This document shows positions 16,930 to 27,500 of a stretch of DNA of 64,000 nt, one piece after another. This stretch comes from Mesorhizobium sp. AR10. Its GTDB lineage: Bacteria; Pseudomonadota; Alphaproteobacteria; Rhizobiales; Rhizobiaceae. Below the pieces are notes generated by a model that was not told where the DNA came from, searched no databases, and worked only from the letters and a program-made list of their open reading frames with translations. Where the stretch lies: NCBI RefSeq assembly GCF_024746795.1, contig NZ_CP080524.1, positions 2,830,001 to 2,894,000 of the forward strand, read 5' to 3'. The stretch's first letter is position 1. Each line of letters opens with the position of its first letter. Made by a program: the position numbers and the translations under genes.

Positions 16930-18597
16930 CTATAAGCCGAACGAGTAGTCGCTCGCTGCCGCAGCCGCCGAAACCAGGCCGTTGTCTATGTCGGACGCGA
17001 CTGCCTCGTGCGCTCTGTTAACCGGCGCACCGTAGCCGGCGCCACCGGGCGTCAGAACGACCAGCCAATCGCCAGCCGGCACTGTTTGCCGGCCTTTGCC
17101 ATTCAGCGTCCTCCCGGATCCCAAACCGACGTAACCTGGTCCGCCGGCCTTGCCTCCAGCTCGACCGCGCGGCGGATGCACGATCCGATCCAGCGCAGCG
17201 TAGAGGTCGAAATCGACGGGATCGCGGTTCTGGATTTCGATGTGCTGGCCGAGTCCACCGCGATAGGTGCCGGAACCGCCGCTGTCGGGCCGAAGCTCTT
17301 TGCATCTGAACAACAGCGGTGAGATGGATTCGATGATCTCCACCGGGACACCGGAGACACCACTTGGAAAGGCAGTCGCCGACAGGCCGTCCAGAGAAGG
17401 ACGCCCACCAACGCCACCGGTCTGCACCGAGAGGACCGAAAAGCGGTTGAAATCGCCCGCAGCCCCGTTTGCCGCGCTGGCGTGGTTCTCCAGGATGAGG
17501 TTCCACAGGCACGACGTGCCTTCGGCCGGCGGCTGTATCGCCGGAATCTGCGCCAGGCAACCGAAGACAACGTCAGGAAGCATCTGACCTATGATGTGTC
17601 GCGATGATACGGGCGCCGGTCGCTGCGCATTCAGGATGCAGTTGATCGGCGCCGTAACCCGTATCGGCTCGAGCGAGCCTGCATTGTTGGGAATGTCGGG
17701 CGCAATCAACACGCGGACGCCATAGGTCGAATAGGCTTGCGCGTAAGTGAGGGGTACGTTGATTCCCTTTGATGAGGCGCCGGAGCTACCCGCGAAGTCG
17801 ATGGTGATGGTCGAACCCTTGACGGTGAGCGTCGCCACGAGGTCGATGGGCTGCTCATAGCCGTCGACCCGCATTGATGACGAATAGCTCCCATCTGGCA
17901 GCGCTGAGATCTGCGTCTCGACCGCATTGCGCGATTGCGTGATGATATGCTCAGCCAGCCCGCGGAGCGTCTCGAGGCGAAACTCGCGCATCATCTCGAT
18001 GAGCCGTTCGACGCCGATGTCGTTGCAGGCTGCGAGCGACAGGATGTCGCCCTCCGCCTCGGTGGGATAGCGGGAATTGCCGCGCACGATGTCGATCAAC
18101 GTCTGGTTCTTGACGCCGCGGTCGATCAACCGAAGGAAGGGCAGATAGAGGCCTTCCTCGATGACATCGCGTCCGTCGGGGCCGAAGCCAATGCCGCCGA
18201 TGTCGACGAGGTGACTGGTGCAGGCAAACAGGGCGACCAGCCTGCCGTCGAGAAATGCGGGCGTCACCACCACCATATCGTGCAAATGCCCGGTGCCTTT
18301 CCAGGGATCGTTGGTGATGTAGACGTCGCCTTCCTGCATCGTCTCGGCAGGGAAGGCGATGAGGAAGTGTTTCACCGATTCAGCCATCGAGTTGACATGA
18401 CCGGGCGTTCCCGTCACCGCCTGTGCCAGCATGCGGCCGTCCATGTCGAAGACGCCGGCCGAAAGGTCGCCTGACTCCCGCACGATCGGGCTGAAGGCGG
18501 TTCGGACCAGGGTCTGTGCCTGCTCCTCGACGACCGAGATCAGGCGATTCCACATGATTTGCGTGTGGATGTCGGAAAGCTCAGAGTGCATGTCCAT
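16930..18597 (-). CDS. hyuB: Hydantoinase B / oxoprolinase beta-type subunit
   Basis: 555 residues of the HyuB family (N-methylhydantoinase, 5-oxoprolinase C-terminal half, acetone carboxylase alpha). Family landmarks: EQAQTLVRTAFSPIVRESGD at the N-terminus, YITNDPWKGTGHLHDM near residue 90 (metal-binding Asp/His) and the Gly-rich PDSGGSGTYRGGLG near 435. Encoded 11 bp after hyuA. The pair catalyses ATP-dependent opening of a cyclic amide (hydantoin, 5-oxoproline-like or lactam) or a carboxylation. Its presence in a sugar-type regulon suggests an intermediate with a cyclic amide or ketone; which one is unknown. Confidence 0.85.
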   Translation of the reverse strand: MDMHSELSDIHTQIMWNRLISVVEEQAQTLVRTAFSPIVRESGDLSAGVFDMDGRMLAQAVTGTPGHVNSMAESVKHFLIAFPAETMQEGDVYITNDPWKGTGHLHDMVVVTPAFLDGRLVALFACTSHLVDIGGIGFGPDGRDVIEEGLYLPFLRLIDRGVKNQTLIDIVRGNSRYPTEAEGDILSLAACNDIGVERLIEMMREFRLETLRGLAEHIITQSRNAVETQISALPDGSYSSSMRVDGYEQPIDLVATLTVKGSTITIDFAGSSGASSKGINVPLTYAQAYSTYGVRVLIAPDIPNNAGSLEPIRVTAPINCILNAQRPAPVSSRHIIGQMLPDVVFGCLAQIPAIQPPAEGTSCLWNLILENHASAANGAAGDFNRFSVLSVQTGGVGGRPSLDGLSATAFPSGVSGVPVEIIESISPLLFRCKELRPDSGGSGTYRGGLGQHIEIQNRDPVDFDLYAALDRIVHPPRGRAGGKAGGPGYVGLGSGRTLNGKGRQTVPAGDWLVVLTPGGAGYGAPVNRAHEAVASDIDNGLVSAAAAASDYSFGL

Positions 18598-18608
18598 GAC
18601 CAGTTCCG

Positions 18609-20699
18609 TCAGACCTTGGCGTTGAGGATGATGTAGCCGTTTGCGTCGATCGATGCGCAGAATGTCGAGGTGACGACCGTCGACGTTTCGTCTTCCGCGA
18701 TGATCGCCGGCCCGCTGATCAACTGCTCAGTGCCGATGGCATCGCGCCAATAGACCGGGCTATCCGCAAAGACCCCGAGTTGGCCGTCGAAAAGGCGGCT
18801 TCTAGAGACGGGCTCCGCCGCATCTGCCGCGTCGGGGCGAATGAAGGCAATGTCCTGCGAGGTTGCCATGCCGGCGGCTGTAACGGTAACGGCCCAGCTC
18901 AAGGCCTCGATGGCGGCGTTGTCGATCTTGCGCCGGTAGAGCGCGATGTAGGCGCTGGTGAAGGCGTCGGCGAGGGCCTCCCGGTCATCGCCGTGCAGCG
19001 GCCTATCCTCCAGCTGAACCTCGATCTCATGGCCTTGTCCGGTGTAGCGCAAGAAAACGGAGCGTCGCGACTGGAGCTGCGCATCTGGATCGGCCTCGCG
19101 GATAACCGCGGAAGCTTCCTTGATCATCTCGTCGAACTGCCGGTTGATAGCCTCGATGTCGAGGCTGGCGATGCGGGCGAACGCGCTGCGCACCACTTCG
19201 TAGCCGAGCGGCGCGCGCAGGAAGCCGACGGCGGAACCGACGCCCGCACTTCGTGGCACGATGACGCGTCTTATGCCGAGTTTTTCCGCAAGACGGGCGG
19301 CGTGAAGAGGGGCGGCGCCGCCGAACGCGACCATGGTCCTGGCGCGAACATCCTTGCCGCGCTCGATCGCATGCACCCGCGATGCGTTGGCCATGTTTTC
19401 CTCGACCACCTCGCAGATGCCGAATGCGCCTGTCTCAAGTTCCGTCCCAAGCCGATCCGAAATGCACGCCGCGATTGCCCGACGTGAAGAACCGGCGTCG
19501 AGTTGGATCGAACCACCGGCAAACCGCAAAGGGTCAATCTTTCCCAGAACAAGATCGGCGTCGGTGACGGTCGGCGTTTCGCCACCGCGACCATAGCAGG
19601 CAGGTCCAGGTTCAGAGGTAGCGCTCTCTGGCCCCACCTGTATCCGGCCGAGCGAGTCCACATGCGCTATCGATCCGCCGCCCGCGCCGATCTCGACCAT
19701 TTCGATGACCGGTATGCGGATCGGCATGCCGCTTCCCTTCATGAAGCGTTTCGATCGGGCAACTTCGAACGAGCGGGATTTGAGTGGCTCGCTGTTGTCG
19801 ATGATGCAGATTTTGGCTGTTGTTCCACCCATGTCGAAGGACAACAGGTCGTTGACGCCGCATTTTGCACCGACATGGGCAGCCAGGATAGCGCCGCCAG
19901 CCGGACCGGACTCGACCAGTCGGATCGGCAATTCACAGGCATTGCTTAGCGTCGTCAGACCGCCGCCGGAGGTCATCAGCAGCAGCGGCGCCGAGAGGCC
20001 GATGCGATCAAGTTCGTCGCGCAGTCGCCGCAGATAGCTTGCCATGAGAGGCTGCACATAGGCGTTGGCGCACGTGGTCATCAGCCTTTCGTATTCGCGG
20101 ATCTCGGGGCAGACCTTGCTGGAAAGCGAGATATACGCTTCCGGCATCAGCTGGTTCAGCCGCTCGCCGACCAGCTGTTCGTGCCGTGGATTGGCGTAGC
20201 TGTGCAGGAGCCCGACAGCCACGCTGGTCACGCCGGCTGCGCGCATCGTGCCCACATGTGCGCTGATCTGGTCGAGATTGATCGGAATGACGACCGAGCC
20301 GTCGACAGCAAGTCTTTCGGGAACCGTCAGGCGCAGCGCACGTGCCACAAGCGGTTCGGGTTTCACAAGATTGATATCGTATTGGTCGAAACGGCTTTCG
20401 CGGCCAATCTCGATCACATCGCGAAACCCCTGCGTGGTGATAAGCGCAGTCTTGGCACCCTTGCGTTCAATCAGCGCGTTTGTGGCCAGCGTCGTCCCAT
20501 GGATAAAGATGTCGACATCGGCGGCGGTTAGCGCGGCCCGCTTCAGCGCCTCAAGGATTCCCGTGATCACGCCGATTTCAGGCGCCTTGGGCGTGGTCAA
20601 TACCTTGGCGGTGAAGCGGCGGTCACCACATTCGAGGGCGATGTCGGTAAACGTGCCACCAATGTCGGCGGCCAATCGACAGGAGAGCTTTCTGGTCAT
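18609..20699 (-). CDS. hyuA: Hydantoinase A / oxoprolinase alpha-type subunit
   Basis: 696 residues, the usual HyuA length. N-terminal Hydant_A_N domain with IGGTFTDIAL and HGTTLATNALIER, then the actin/ASKHA-like ATPase domain with LSFDMGGTTAKI near residue 295 and GAGGGSIA near 345. AGGA about 6 bp upstream of the ATG. First gene of the minus-strand unit whose promoter region carries operator site 6, shared with the divergent lacI-type gene. It supplies the ATP-dependent phosphorylation half of the HyuAB reaction. Confidence 0.86.
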   Translation of the reverse strand: MTRKLSCRLAADIGGTFTDIALECGDRRFTAKVLTTPKAPEIGVITGILEALKRAALTAADVDIFIHGTTLATNALIERKGAKTALITTQGFRDVIEIGRESRFDQYDINLVKPEPLVARALRLTVPERLAVDGSVVIPINLDQISAHVGTMRAAGVTSVAVGLLHSYANPRHEQLVGERLNQLMPEAYISLSSKVCPEIREYERLMTTCANAYVQPLMASYLRRLRDELDRIGLSAPLLLMTSGGGLTTLSNACELPIRLVESGPAGGAILAAHVGAKCGVNDLLSFDMGGTTAKICIIDNSEPLKSRSFEVARSKRFMKGSGMPIRIPVIEMVEIGAGGGSIAHVDSLGRIQVGPESATSEPGPACYGRGGETPTVTDADLVLGKIDPLRFAGGSIQLDAGSSRRAIAACISDRLGTELETGAFGICEVVEENMANASRVHAIERGKDVRARTMVAFGGAAPLHAARLAEKLGIRRVIVPRSAGVGSAVGFLRAPLGYEVVRSAFARIASLDIEAINRQFDEMIKEASAVIREADPDAQLQSRRSVFLRYTGQGHEIEVQLEDRPLHGDDREALADAFTSAYIALYRRKIDNAAIEALSWAVTVTAAGMATSQDIAFIRPDAADAAEPVSRSRLFDGQLGVFADSPVYWRDAIGTEQLISGPAIIAEDETSTVVTSTFCASIDANGYIILNAKV

Positions 20700-20751
20700 T
20701 TCAATTCCTTGCCGCCCGGAGATATCTCCGAAAACAGCTCTAGCTCAGTTG

Positions 20752-20765
20752 TTAGATCGATCTAA
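20752..20765. promoter_or_regulatory. LacI-type operator, site 6 (regulator and hyuA promoter)
   Basis: Perfect TTAGATCGATCTAA, 53 bp before hyuA (minus) and 134 bp before the LacI-family gene (plus). Its position beside the only LacI-family gene in the window is the best evidence that this protein reads the palindrome and regulates its own gene. Confidence 0.82.
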
Positions 20766-20898
20766 TACCTGCGCGAAATGACGTCAAGGCGGTTGATGAT
20801 TTGAAACTGCTTTTCCTGTATGTCAGGGAAGATCGCTCGCTGACTCGCTGGAGTCGGCCGGCGCTCTTTCAATCTCGAACAGGTTGGAGTGGGCAGGC

Positions 20899-21954
20899 AT
20901 GGACGGCAAGACCTTGACGGAAAAGCGCGGGCAACAGCACCGTGTGACGCTTGACGTCGTCGCCAAGCATGCCGGGGTTTCAAGGTCGACCGCCTCCCTC
21001 GTTGTCCGCAACAGCAACCTGATCGCGCCCGAAACGCACGAGCGCGTCCGCGCGTCCATGAAGGCACTGGGCTACATCTACAACCAGTCGGCCGGCAGTT
21101 TGCGATCGCAGAAGACGAAGACGTTGGGCATGGTTATTGCCGACGTATCGAACCCGTTTTACGCGTTGCTCGCGTCCGGGATAGAATGGGCGTGCCACCA
21201 GCAGGACTTCCTGACGATCTTTGCCGACACCGCCGAAGATGGCGGACGCCAGAAGATGATCATCGATCGCCTCATACAGCACAATGTGGCCGGCGTGTTT
21301 CTTTGCCCGGCCGGCGACAACTCTGCTGACGATCTCGCCGCCCTCGAAGCGGCGGGGACACCACTGGTCCAGATCATGCGCCATGTCTCCGGGCAAAAAG
21401 TTCCCTATATCGGCCCGGACAACGTTGCCGGAGTCCAGCTTGGTATCGATCACGTGGTGCGCTTGGGCCGCAAGAAACTGGCGTTCATTGGCGGCCCTGC
21501 CGGCAAGTCCTCGAGCGAGGAGCGACTTGAGGGTTTCAACCAGGGCGTGGCCAAGCATCGGTTGAAGGTGAAGAAGGATTTCATCAAAACCGTCGCGATC
21601 AATCGGCGCGAAGCGATGGAGGCGGCACTTGTCTTGCTCGACCGTCCCGATCGCCCGGATGCGATCATCTGCTACAACGATCTGATGGCGTTCGGTGTGA
21701 TGTTGGCGATGCAGCGCCTCGGCTTAATGCCGGGCAAGGACGTTGCTCTTGTCGGCTTCGACGACATACCGGAATCCGCGCTCTGGACGCCAGCACTGAC
21801 GACCGTCTCGATCGATGCACGCAACATCGGGCGATTGGCAGCTCGCGTTCTTATGGACAAGATCGCCAACCCCAGCCGGACGCCGCGAGACATCATCGTC
21901 GAACCCGAGCTGATCATCCGGGAATCCTGCGGCGAGTCTTTCGCCGCAGCTTAA
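20899..21954 (+). CDS. LacI-family transcriptional regulator, proposed master of the island
   Basis: 351 residues from the ATG at 20899; a TTG at 20884 would add five residues. N-terminal helix-turn-helix VTLDVVAKHAGVSRSTAS (residues about 15-33) and the LacI hinge-helix region, followed by a periplasmic-binding-protein-like sensor domain with the family marker VALVGFDDIP near residue 285. The recognition helix has the SRSTAS pattern of LacI proteins that bind CG-centred palindromes. Divergent from hyuA across an operator. It probably represses in the absence of a sugar-like inducer. It is not an obvious PurR or GalR orthologue. Confidence 0.88.
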   Translation: MDGKTLTEKRGQQHRVTLDVVAKHAGVSRSTASLVVRNSNLIAPETHERVRASMKALGYIYNQSAGSLRSQKTKTLGMVIADVSNPFYALLASGIEWACHQQDFLTIFADTAEDGGRQKMIIDRLIQHNVAGVFLCPAGDNSADDLAALEAAGTPLVQIMRHVSGQKVPYIGPDNVAGVQLGIDHVVRLGRKKLAFIGGPAGKSSSEERLEGFNQGVAKHRLKVKKDFIKTVAINRREAMEAALVLLDRPDRPDAIICYNDLMAFGVMLAMQRLGLMPGKDVALVGFDDIPESALWTPALTTVSIDARNIGRLAARVLMDKIANPSRTPRDIIVEPELIIRESCGESFAAA

Positions 21955-21988
21955 TCCTCGGCACAGCCGCCCTGTCGGCAAGTCGATG

Positions 21989-22783
21989 TCAAGATGCCCA
22001 GTTTTCCCGATAGTCCGGATAGATCGTCAGGCCACCATCGACGTACAGCGTGTGCCCGGTGATGTAGCGGGCATCATCCGAGGCGAGGAAGGCAAAGGCT
22101 GCCGCGACCTCGTCCGCCTCGGCAATTCGTCCGAGCGGAATATGCGCTTCGACAGCGGCGCGCTTGTCGGGATCGAACACCCAGCTCCGGTTCAGCGGCG
22201 TCACCGTTGCGCCAGGCGCGACATTGTTCACCCGGATGCCCTGCGCGGCATATTCCAGAGCCAGTGTCCGCATGATCATGCCAAGCCCGCCTTTGCTTGC
22301 GGCATAGGCGATGAACCGCGGCTTCGGGATCGTTTCATGATTGCTGGAATTGTTCAGGATCACCCCGGCTATGCCGCGCGAGAGAAAATGCCGCACGGCA
22401 AGTTTCGAGCAGATGAACGAGCCTCTGAGATTGACATCCAGGACCGCGTCAAAATCCTCTAACGGGAATTCGTGCGATGCATGCTCGCGGTTGATGCCGG
22501 CATTGTTGATCAGTATGTCGACGTGCCCCGCGAGATTGACCGCCTCGTCGAACATCGTCTCGACCTGGCACGGATCGGACAGATCGCCGGGCACGACACC
22601 ACCGACCCGATCGGTGCCGTAAAGATTAGCTATCGAAGCGGCGGTCTCGCGAAGGGCGTCAGAGCCTTGAAGATCATTGAGAATGACGATCGAGCCTTCC
22701 TCTGCAAAACGCATGGCCGTCGCACTGCCAATGCCTTGTGCGGCACCCGTTATCAGCACCCGCTTGTCGGTCAATCCGCGCAT
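21989..22783 (-). CDS. Short-chain dehydrogenase/reductase (glucose 1-dehydrogenase-like)
   Basis: 264 residues from the ATG at 22783, chosen because GGAGG lies 6 bp upstream; the frame is open 23 codons further. Classical SDR motifs: TGAAQGIG cofactor site, NNAG near residue 90, catalytic Ser in NNSSN, and the YAASK Tyr/Lys pair near 160. An acidic residue after beta-strand 2 (LNDLQ) favours NAD over NADP. Last gene of a minus-strand series after DUF1349, GH3-like and the Mo fusion. Convergent with the LacI-family gene, 34 bp apart. Confidence 0.85.
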   Translation of the reverse strand: MRGLTDKRVLITGAAQGIGSATAMRFAEEGSIVILNDLQGSDALRETAASIANLYGTDRVGGVVPGDLSDPCQVETMFDEAVNLAGHVDILINNAGINREHASHEFPLEDFDAVLDVNLRGSFICSKLAVRHFLSRGIAGVILNNSSNHETIPKPRFIAYAASKGGLGMIMRTLALEYAAQGIRVNNVAPGATVTPLNRSWVFDPDKRAAVEAHIPLGRIAEADEVAAAFAFLASDDARYITGHTLYVDGGLTIYPDYRENWAS

Positions 22784-22865
22784 GACATTCCTCCGTGCTG
22801 CAGGGCAATCGATTTCGGCCTCAATGCCCGTTCGGGCGCCACAGACCTGCATGGCGCGATCAGCA

Positions 22866-23453
22866 TCAGCTGCCGTCCCGCAGATCCGGGATCGGATCGT
22901 AGCTGAGCCTTATGTCCGAGAAACGGACGCGACAGCCGTTTCCGAGCGGCGATTGTGCCGACAAACCGATGGTCAGCGGACCACTGCCACGTGGCAGGGA
23001 AAACCATCGCAGGAAATGCCAGTGGCTACCGGCCTCGGAGAAATGAAAGGCAAAGGCGCCGTCCTGGGCGCTCAGCCTTAGATAGACGGCCTCCTTTTCG
23101 AAGGGCGGACCGTCGCAATCATCCGACACGCCCTTGGTAACGACGCTGACGAGCGTTGGAACGCGCTGAGGAGAATATTCGAAGGCAATTTTAGCCCAAG
23201 TGTCTTCACTGGCTTGGACGAAAATGGTGCCCCCGTCGAACCGGGAACCGAAATCGGCGGTTACTTTTGCTTGCAGGGAAAAGACTGGTGCCTCAATGGA
23301 CATTGCCATCGAAGGAACATTGCGCAATTTCGCGTTGCCCCGAGGATCAAAAAACCAATCGGTGTTGGGGCCGGCCTCGATCACCGCGTCGTTTCCGTCG
23401 AAGTCGATACGCCCTGCCTCTGGGCAGCGTTTTTCAAATCGTTCGATCAGCAT
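22866..23453 (-). CDS. DUF1349 (concanavalin-like) protein
   Basis: 195 residues of the DUF1349/YesU-like beta-sandwich family: NTDWFFDPRG near residue 30 and the FSEAGSHWHFLRWFSLP stretch near residue 140 are typical. No signal peptide, so cytosolic. Family members often sit beside glycoside hydrolases and are thought to bind or act on carbohydrates, but no reaction is established. Here it lies between the SDR and a GH3-like gene on the same strand, which supports a carbohydrate role within the same unit. Confidence 0.72.
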   Translation of the reverse strand: MLIERFEKRCPEAGRIDFDGNDAVIEAGPNTDWFFDPRGNAKLRNVPSMAMSIEAPVFSLQAKVTADFGSRFDGGTIFVQASEDTWAKIAFEYSPQRVPTLVSVVTKGVSDDCDGPPFEKEAVYLRLSAQDGAFAFHFSEAGSHWHFLRWFSLPRGSGPLTIGLSAQSPLGNGCRVRFSDIRLSYDPIPDLRDGS

Positions 23454-23517
23454 TTCTTATGTCCACATTCATAGTTGAATTGAGGTCGCAATTGGCGACG
23501 GCCAGTCGAGACAGCGC

Positions 23518-24531
23518 TCAGGTCAGTCGCAAGGCCAGTGCGCGCAATTTCGAAGCTGATGCGGCGATCTGATCCGCCGAGAGGACCCCATGCTCGACTG
23601 CCAGCTCGATGGCACCGACCATCGACGTGATGTGTGGAACGCCATTTGCAGAGACCAGCATCCAGTCCGCGCCGGCGGCCAGTGCTTTGACAGCGGACTG
23701 TTCTATGGTCATGTCCCGGATCGTTGCTTTCCAATCCAGGTCATCGGTAAGGACAACGCCGCCAAAGCCGAATTCGCCTTTTAGCAGGCTGATCAACTCG
23801 GCGGAGTGGGAGGCTGCAGTGGGCGGAGTCGTCGCCTTGAAGATCGCCGGACCCATCATGACGACATCGCTTCCGGCTTCGATGCCGGCCCGGAAAGGTG
23901 CTGAAAAGGCCCGCAGTTCCTCCAGCGAATGCGGAACTTCACCTTCGTCAACGGCGGGATCGAGCACACAGATCGGGTGTCCGGGAAAATGCTTCACCGT
24001 TGCGGCGACGCCACCATCCTGAACGCCTTTGACAAAGGCACTGACAATTCGCGTCACTTCACCAATATCCTCGCTGAGGGTACGCCCCTCGAGCCAGGGA
24101 TTGGGGCCGACAAGCACATCCGCCACCGGCGACAGGAAGACGTTGACGCCAAGATTGCGCGCGGACACGGCCGAAGCCTTTGATCGCGTTTCGATGGCCT
24201 CACTGGTAGATCGATGCGCCTCTTCGAGTGATGGCAGCGACGTGACGAGCCGGTGAAGCCTCTCGATGCCGCCGATCTCGGCATCGACGGCAACGAGTAC
24301 CGGGCCGGCGATGCTTCGAGCCTGGGCAACGGTCTTGCGCCAGCGATCCGCCGTTTCCTCGGCCACGCGCCTGGCGTCGATGATACGGCTGACATACTCC
24401 TCGCGCGTTTCGCCAAAGAGCAGCGAGATGCCTCCATCTTCCAGGAAACGGGAGGCTGAGCTATCGATCTCGAGTTCGGGGAAGATCGGCAGAAAGAGGG
24501 CATGGATGTCACGCCGCAACTGGGTTCTCAT
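23518..24531 (-). CDS. Glycoside hydrolase family 3-like protein (NagZ-like fold, incomplete catalytic dyad)
   Basis: 337 residues, single-domain GH3 like NagZ. The substrate-binding KHFPGH motif is present near residue 175 and the nucleophile region LTDDLDW near 255. The NagZ-type Asp-Ser-His dyad that should follow KHFPGHG is absent: the sequence runs on as PICVLDPAVDE. Either another residue is the acid/base, as in phosphorylase-like GH3 members, or the enzyme is altered. No signal peptide, so it would act on imported glycosides. It is the second gene of the unit that starts with the Mo fusion protein, 35 bp downstream. Confidence 0.75.
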   Translation of the reverse strand: MRTQLRRDIHALFLPIFPELEIDSSASRFLEDGGISLLFGETREEYVSRIIDARRVAEETADRWRKTVAQARSIAGPVLVAVDAEIGGIERLHRLVTSLPSLEEAHRSTSEAIETRSKASAVSARNLGVNVFLSPVADVLVGPNPWLEGRTLSEDIGEVTRIVSAFVKGVQDGGVAATVKHFPGHPICVLDPAVDEGEVPHSLEELRAFSAPFRAGIEAGSDVVMMGPAIFKATTPPTAASHSAELISLLKGEFGFGGVVLTDDLDWKATIRDMTIEQSAVKALAAGADWMLVSANGVPHITSMVGAIELAVEHGVLSADQIAASASKLRALALRLT

Positions 24532-24566
24532 GAAGTCTCCTTAAAATGGATTATGGTGTGCAGCGT

Positions 24567-27500
24567 TTAGGCGTCGACGAGCAGGTCGGATTTCGGGACA
24601 GCCTGACAGGCCAGACAAGTGTCCGTCGCAGATCTGGCAAGGTCCGTGCGATAAGCGATTTCGCCGTCCAGGACCCGCACCTCGCAGCTCTCGCACTGGC
24701 CGGCGCGGCATCCGTTGGTGATCCTCACTCCTTCCGCCTCGGCCAATTCCAGCAGCGAGCCGCGCGCACGTTCCCAGATTGCCGTCTTGCCGGAACGCAC
24801 GAAGGTGACCGAATAGGGCCCTTCAGGCAGAGCGCTCTGATCGACGCTGCCGGCGGCAAAAGCCTCTTCGAACATAAGCTGATCGGGGTGGCCGGCTCGG
24901 ACCAACTCTGCCCTTAGCGATTCGACCATGCCTGACGGGCCGCAGAAATAGATCGCCGGCGGGACCTCGAACGTCTCTAGCCGCAGATGCCGGAGGTCGA
25001 CGCGCCCCCGATGAATATCGGCAGGAACGTCTTTACCGGCGCGGCTCCAGCATCTGTCGATCGTCACTTCCGGCATGGCCGCGAGCAGTGACCTCAGCCG
25101 GTCAGCAAAGGCTTCCGTTTCCGCGAGGCTGTTGGCGTAGGCAAGATGAACCCTCGGGCGAAGAGGCTGTCGTGCCAAGGTCTCCAGATAGGACAGAAAG
25201 GGGGTAATGCCGATGCCTCCGGCGACCAGCACAACGGGACGTGCCGAGACTAGGGGCGGCGTGAAGCGCCCGGAAGGCGCACGTGCGTCCAGTTCGTCGC
25301 CCGGGGCCAGAACGTCATTTATCGCAGTCGACATGCGGCCCGGCGGCAGGTCGTCATGTCCAACCGGCGCCGGCACTGCGCGCACGGCGATCGTATAGGC
25401 GGTGCGTTGTGCGTCAACGGCCGGTCCCGTCAGTGAATAGCACCGGATAAGGTCGTCGCCGTCGGTGCGCCGCCGCAAAACGATATGCTGACCCGGCTCG
25501 AAATCAGGTAGAAAGTTGCCATCAGGGCTCGCCAGCGTGACCGCGGTTACACCCTCGGCGACCTTGTCGACGCCCATCACCCGCATCGCGCGAAAGCCCC
25601 GCCAGGCGGTCCTTCCCTTGGCGATCGGCACGATGTTGCAGGACTGTGAACGGTGTGCAGCGGCGCCACTGACCGGGTCCAATTGGTCGCTGCCAACGAG
25701 CAAGTTGTAGTTGGCGCCGGTGCTTGAGAAGGCGTCATAGCTGGGGAGGTCGAGTGCGGCATTTCCCTGCCACCATCCAAACGAGGCGCGGACGACCCGC
25801 TGGTCCAGGCTGTTGTCCAGTTTGACTTTCATGCGGGCCTGGCCGTGGCGTGTGCTGATCTCGGCCCAGTCTCCGGCCTCTAGGCCAAGTCGTTCGGCCG
25901 CCTCGGGGGCGAGGTTTACCGTCGGCTCGGGCTCCCGTTTGCGCAGCGACGGCACCTGTCGATGCTGGGAATGGCAGTAATATCCCGTCTTCGCCGTCGT
26001 CAGTGCGAAAGGGTAGGCCTCGTTTGCTGGAAGATCGTCGGCGTCGAATGTCGGCACCGGCGGCTGACCGTTGCGGTGCAACAGCGCTGAATAAAGTTCA
26101 ACCTGACCAGTTTCGGTGGCGAAGCCGGTCACGCCTGCCTCAGTCGGCTCGGCATATTTGCGGTAGCGCTGCTTCAGCGGATAACGGATTCCTTCCGGGC
26201 AATTTTTCAACTGATCGAGCGTGATCCCGCTCGGTTGCAATATGTGAGACCGGGCCGCTTCGATGCTGCCGTCGAAGAACTGATCGCGCAGGCCGAGCTC
26301 CTCGGCCAGGGCAAAGGCGATTTCTGCGTCCGAACGAGATTCACCCGCTGAAGCCACCACCTGCTGTCTCAGTTGCACGTGCTCCTGGGCGGCAAGCCCG
26401 GAACCGAAGCCGATTCTCAGTGCGTCGCGCTCCCACGGTGTGTTGACCGGCAACAGGAAATCGGCGGAGCGAGCGCTTGGGTTTTCGAACACGTCGCAAT
26501 GGACATAGAACTCAAGCGCATCCAGCGCGTCTCGCCCTCGCAACGAGTTCGCATGGGCGACGGCAAGGTTCGCTCCGAAGCCGATAAGTCCACGCACTTT
26601 GTAGGGGCGACCATCGAGCACTGCGGTGTAGAAATCATGCGCGGTGATGCGGCCTTGGTTCGGCGGACCAAGCGGCTTGTCGTCGAGCCCGATGGCCTTG
26701 GCCATCTGCGCCGGATCCAGGAAGTTGGGGCCGCAGATGGCGTTGCGTGGTACGCACGGCAGCACAACATTGCCGCCGGGTGCATCGTAGCAGCCTTTGA
26801 GAGACATCAGCGTGGCGAGCGCACGGTCGATTTGAGTAGATTGTGCGTGCTGACCCAGACCGGTCCAGGTGTAGTAGGCGACCGATCGGGCGGCACCGAT
26901 CATCCGTGCTGCGGCGCGTATTTCTTCTTCTGGTATCCAGGTTAAGCGAGCCACTTCACTCAATGCGTGGCGGCTCGCCGCCGCGTGAAGCCAATCGAAA
27001 GCTGAGGTGCACCGAACGGTGCCGTTCGCAGTGCTGACGATTATTTCACCGGAGCGCGCCGCCTGGGCAAGCACCGTTGGGGAATCGCGGCCTTTGCACT
27101 GCACGAAGGTCAGTCGCCCGTCAGTTCCGAGCACGACGAACGCGTCCGCATCCTTTCCCTGTGCATTCAGGTCGCCGCCGCGCAGAAATTCCCCGTTGTC
27201 GTCGCGTACAAGGAAGGCGGCATTGGTCCACTGCATCAGGAATGAGTCATCGAAAGAATTCTCTTCAATCAGCAGGCGCATGATGCCGAGCGCCAGTATG
27301 CCGTCGGAGCCAGGGCGGACCCGCAGCCATTGGTCGGCGCCGATCGCGAATCCGAAGCGTCGCGGATCGATGACGAGGATCTTGCAACCACGAGCCCGGG
27401 CTGCCGCGACTTGCGTCGCCTGGTCCAGCCAGACGGAACTTGGATTGAAGCCCCAGAGAACGATCAGATCCGCCTGGCCGTAATCAGGGTAGGGGAGGCC

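Noticed and set aside
18780..19949. Long frames antisense to hyuA
   Set aside because: Shadows of the hyuA reading frame in high-GC DNA; no independent RBS or domain.
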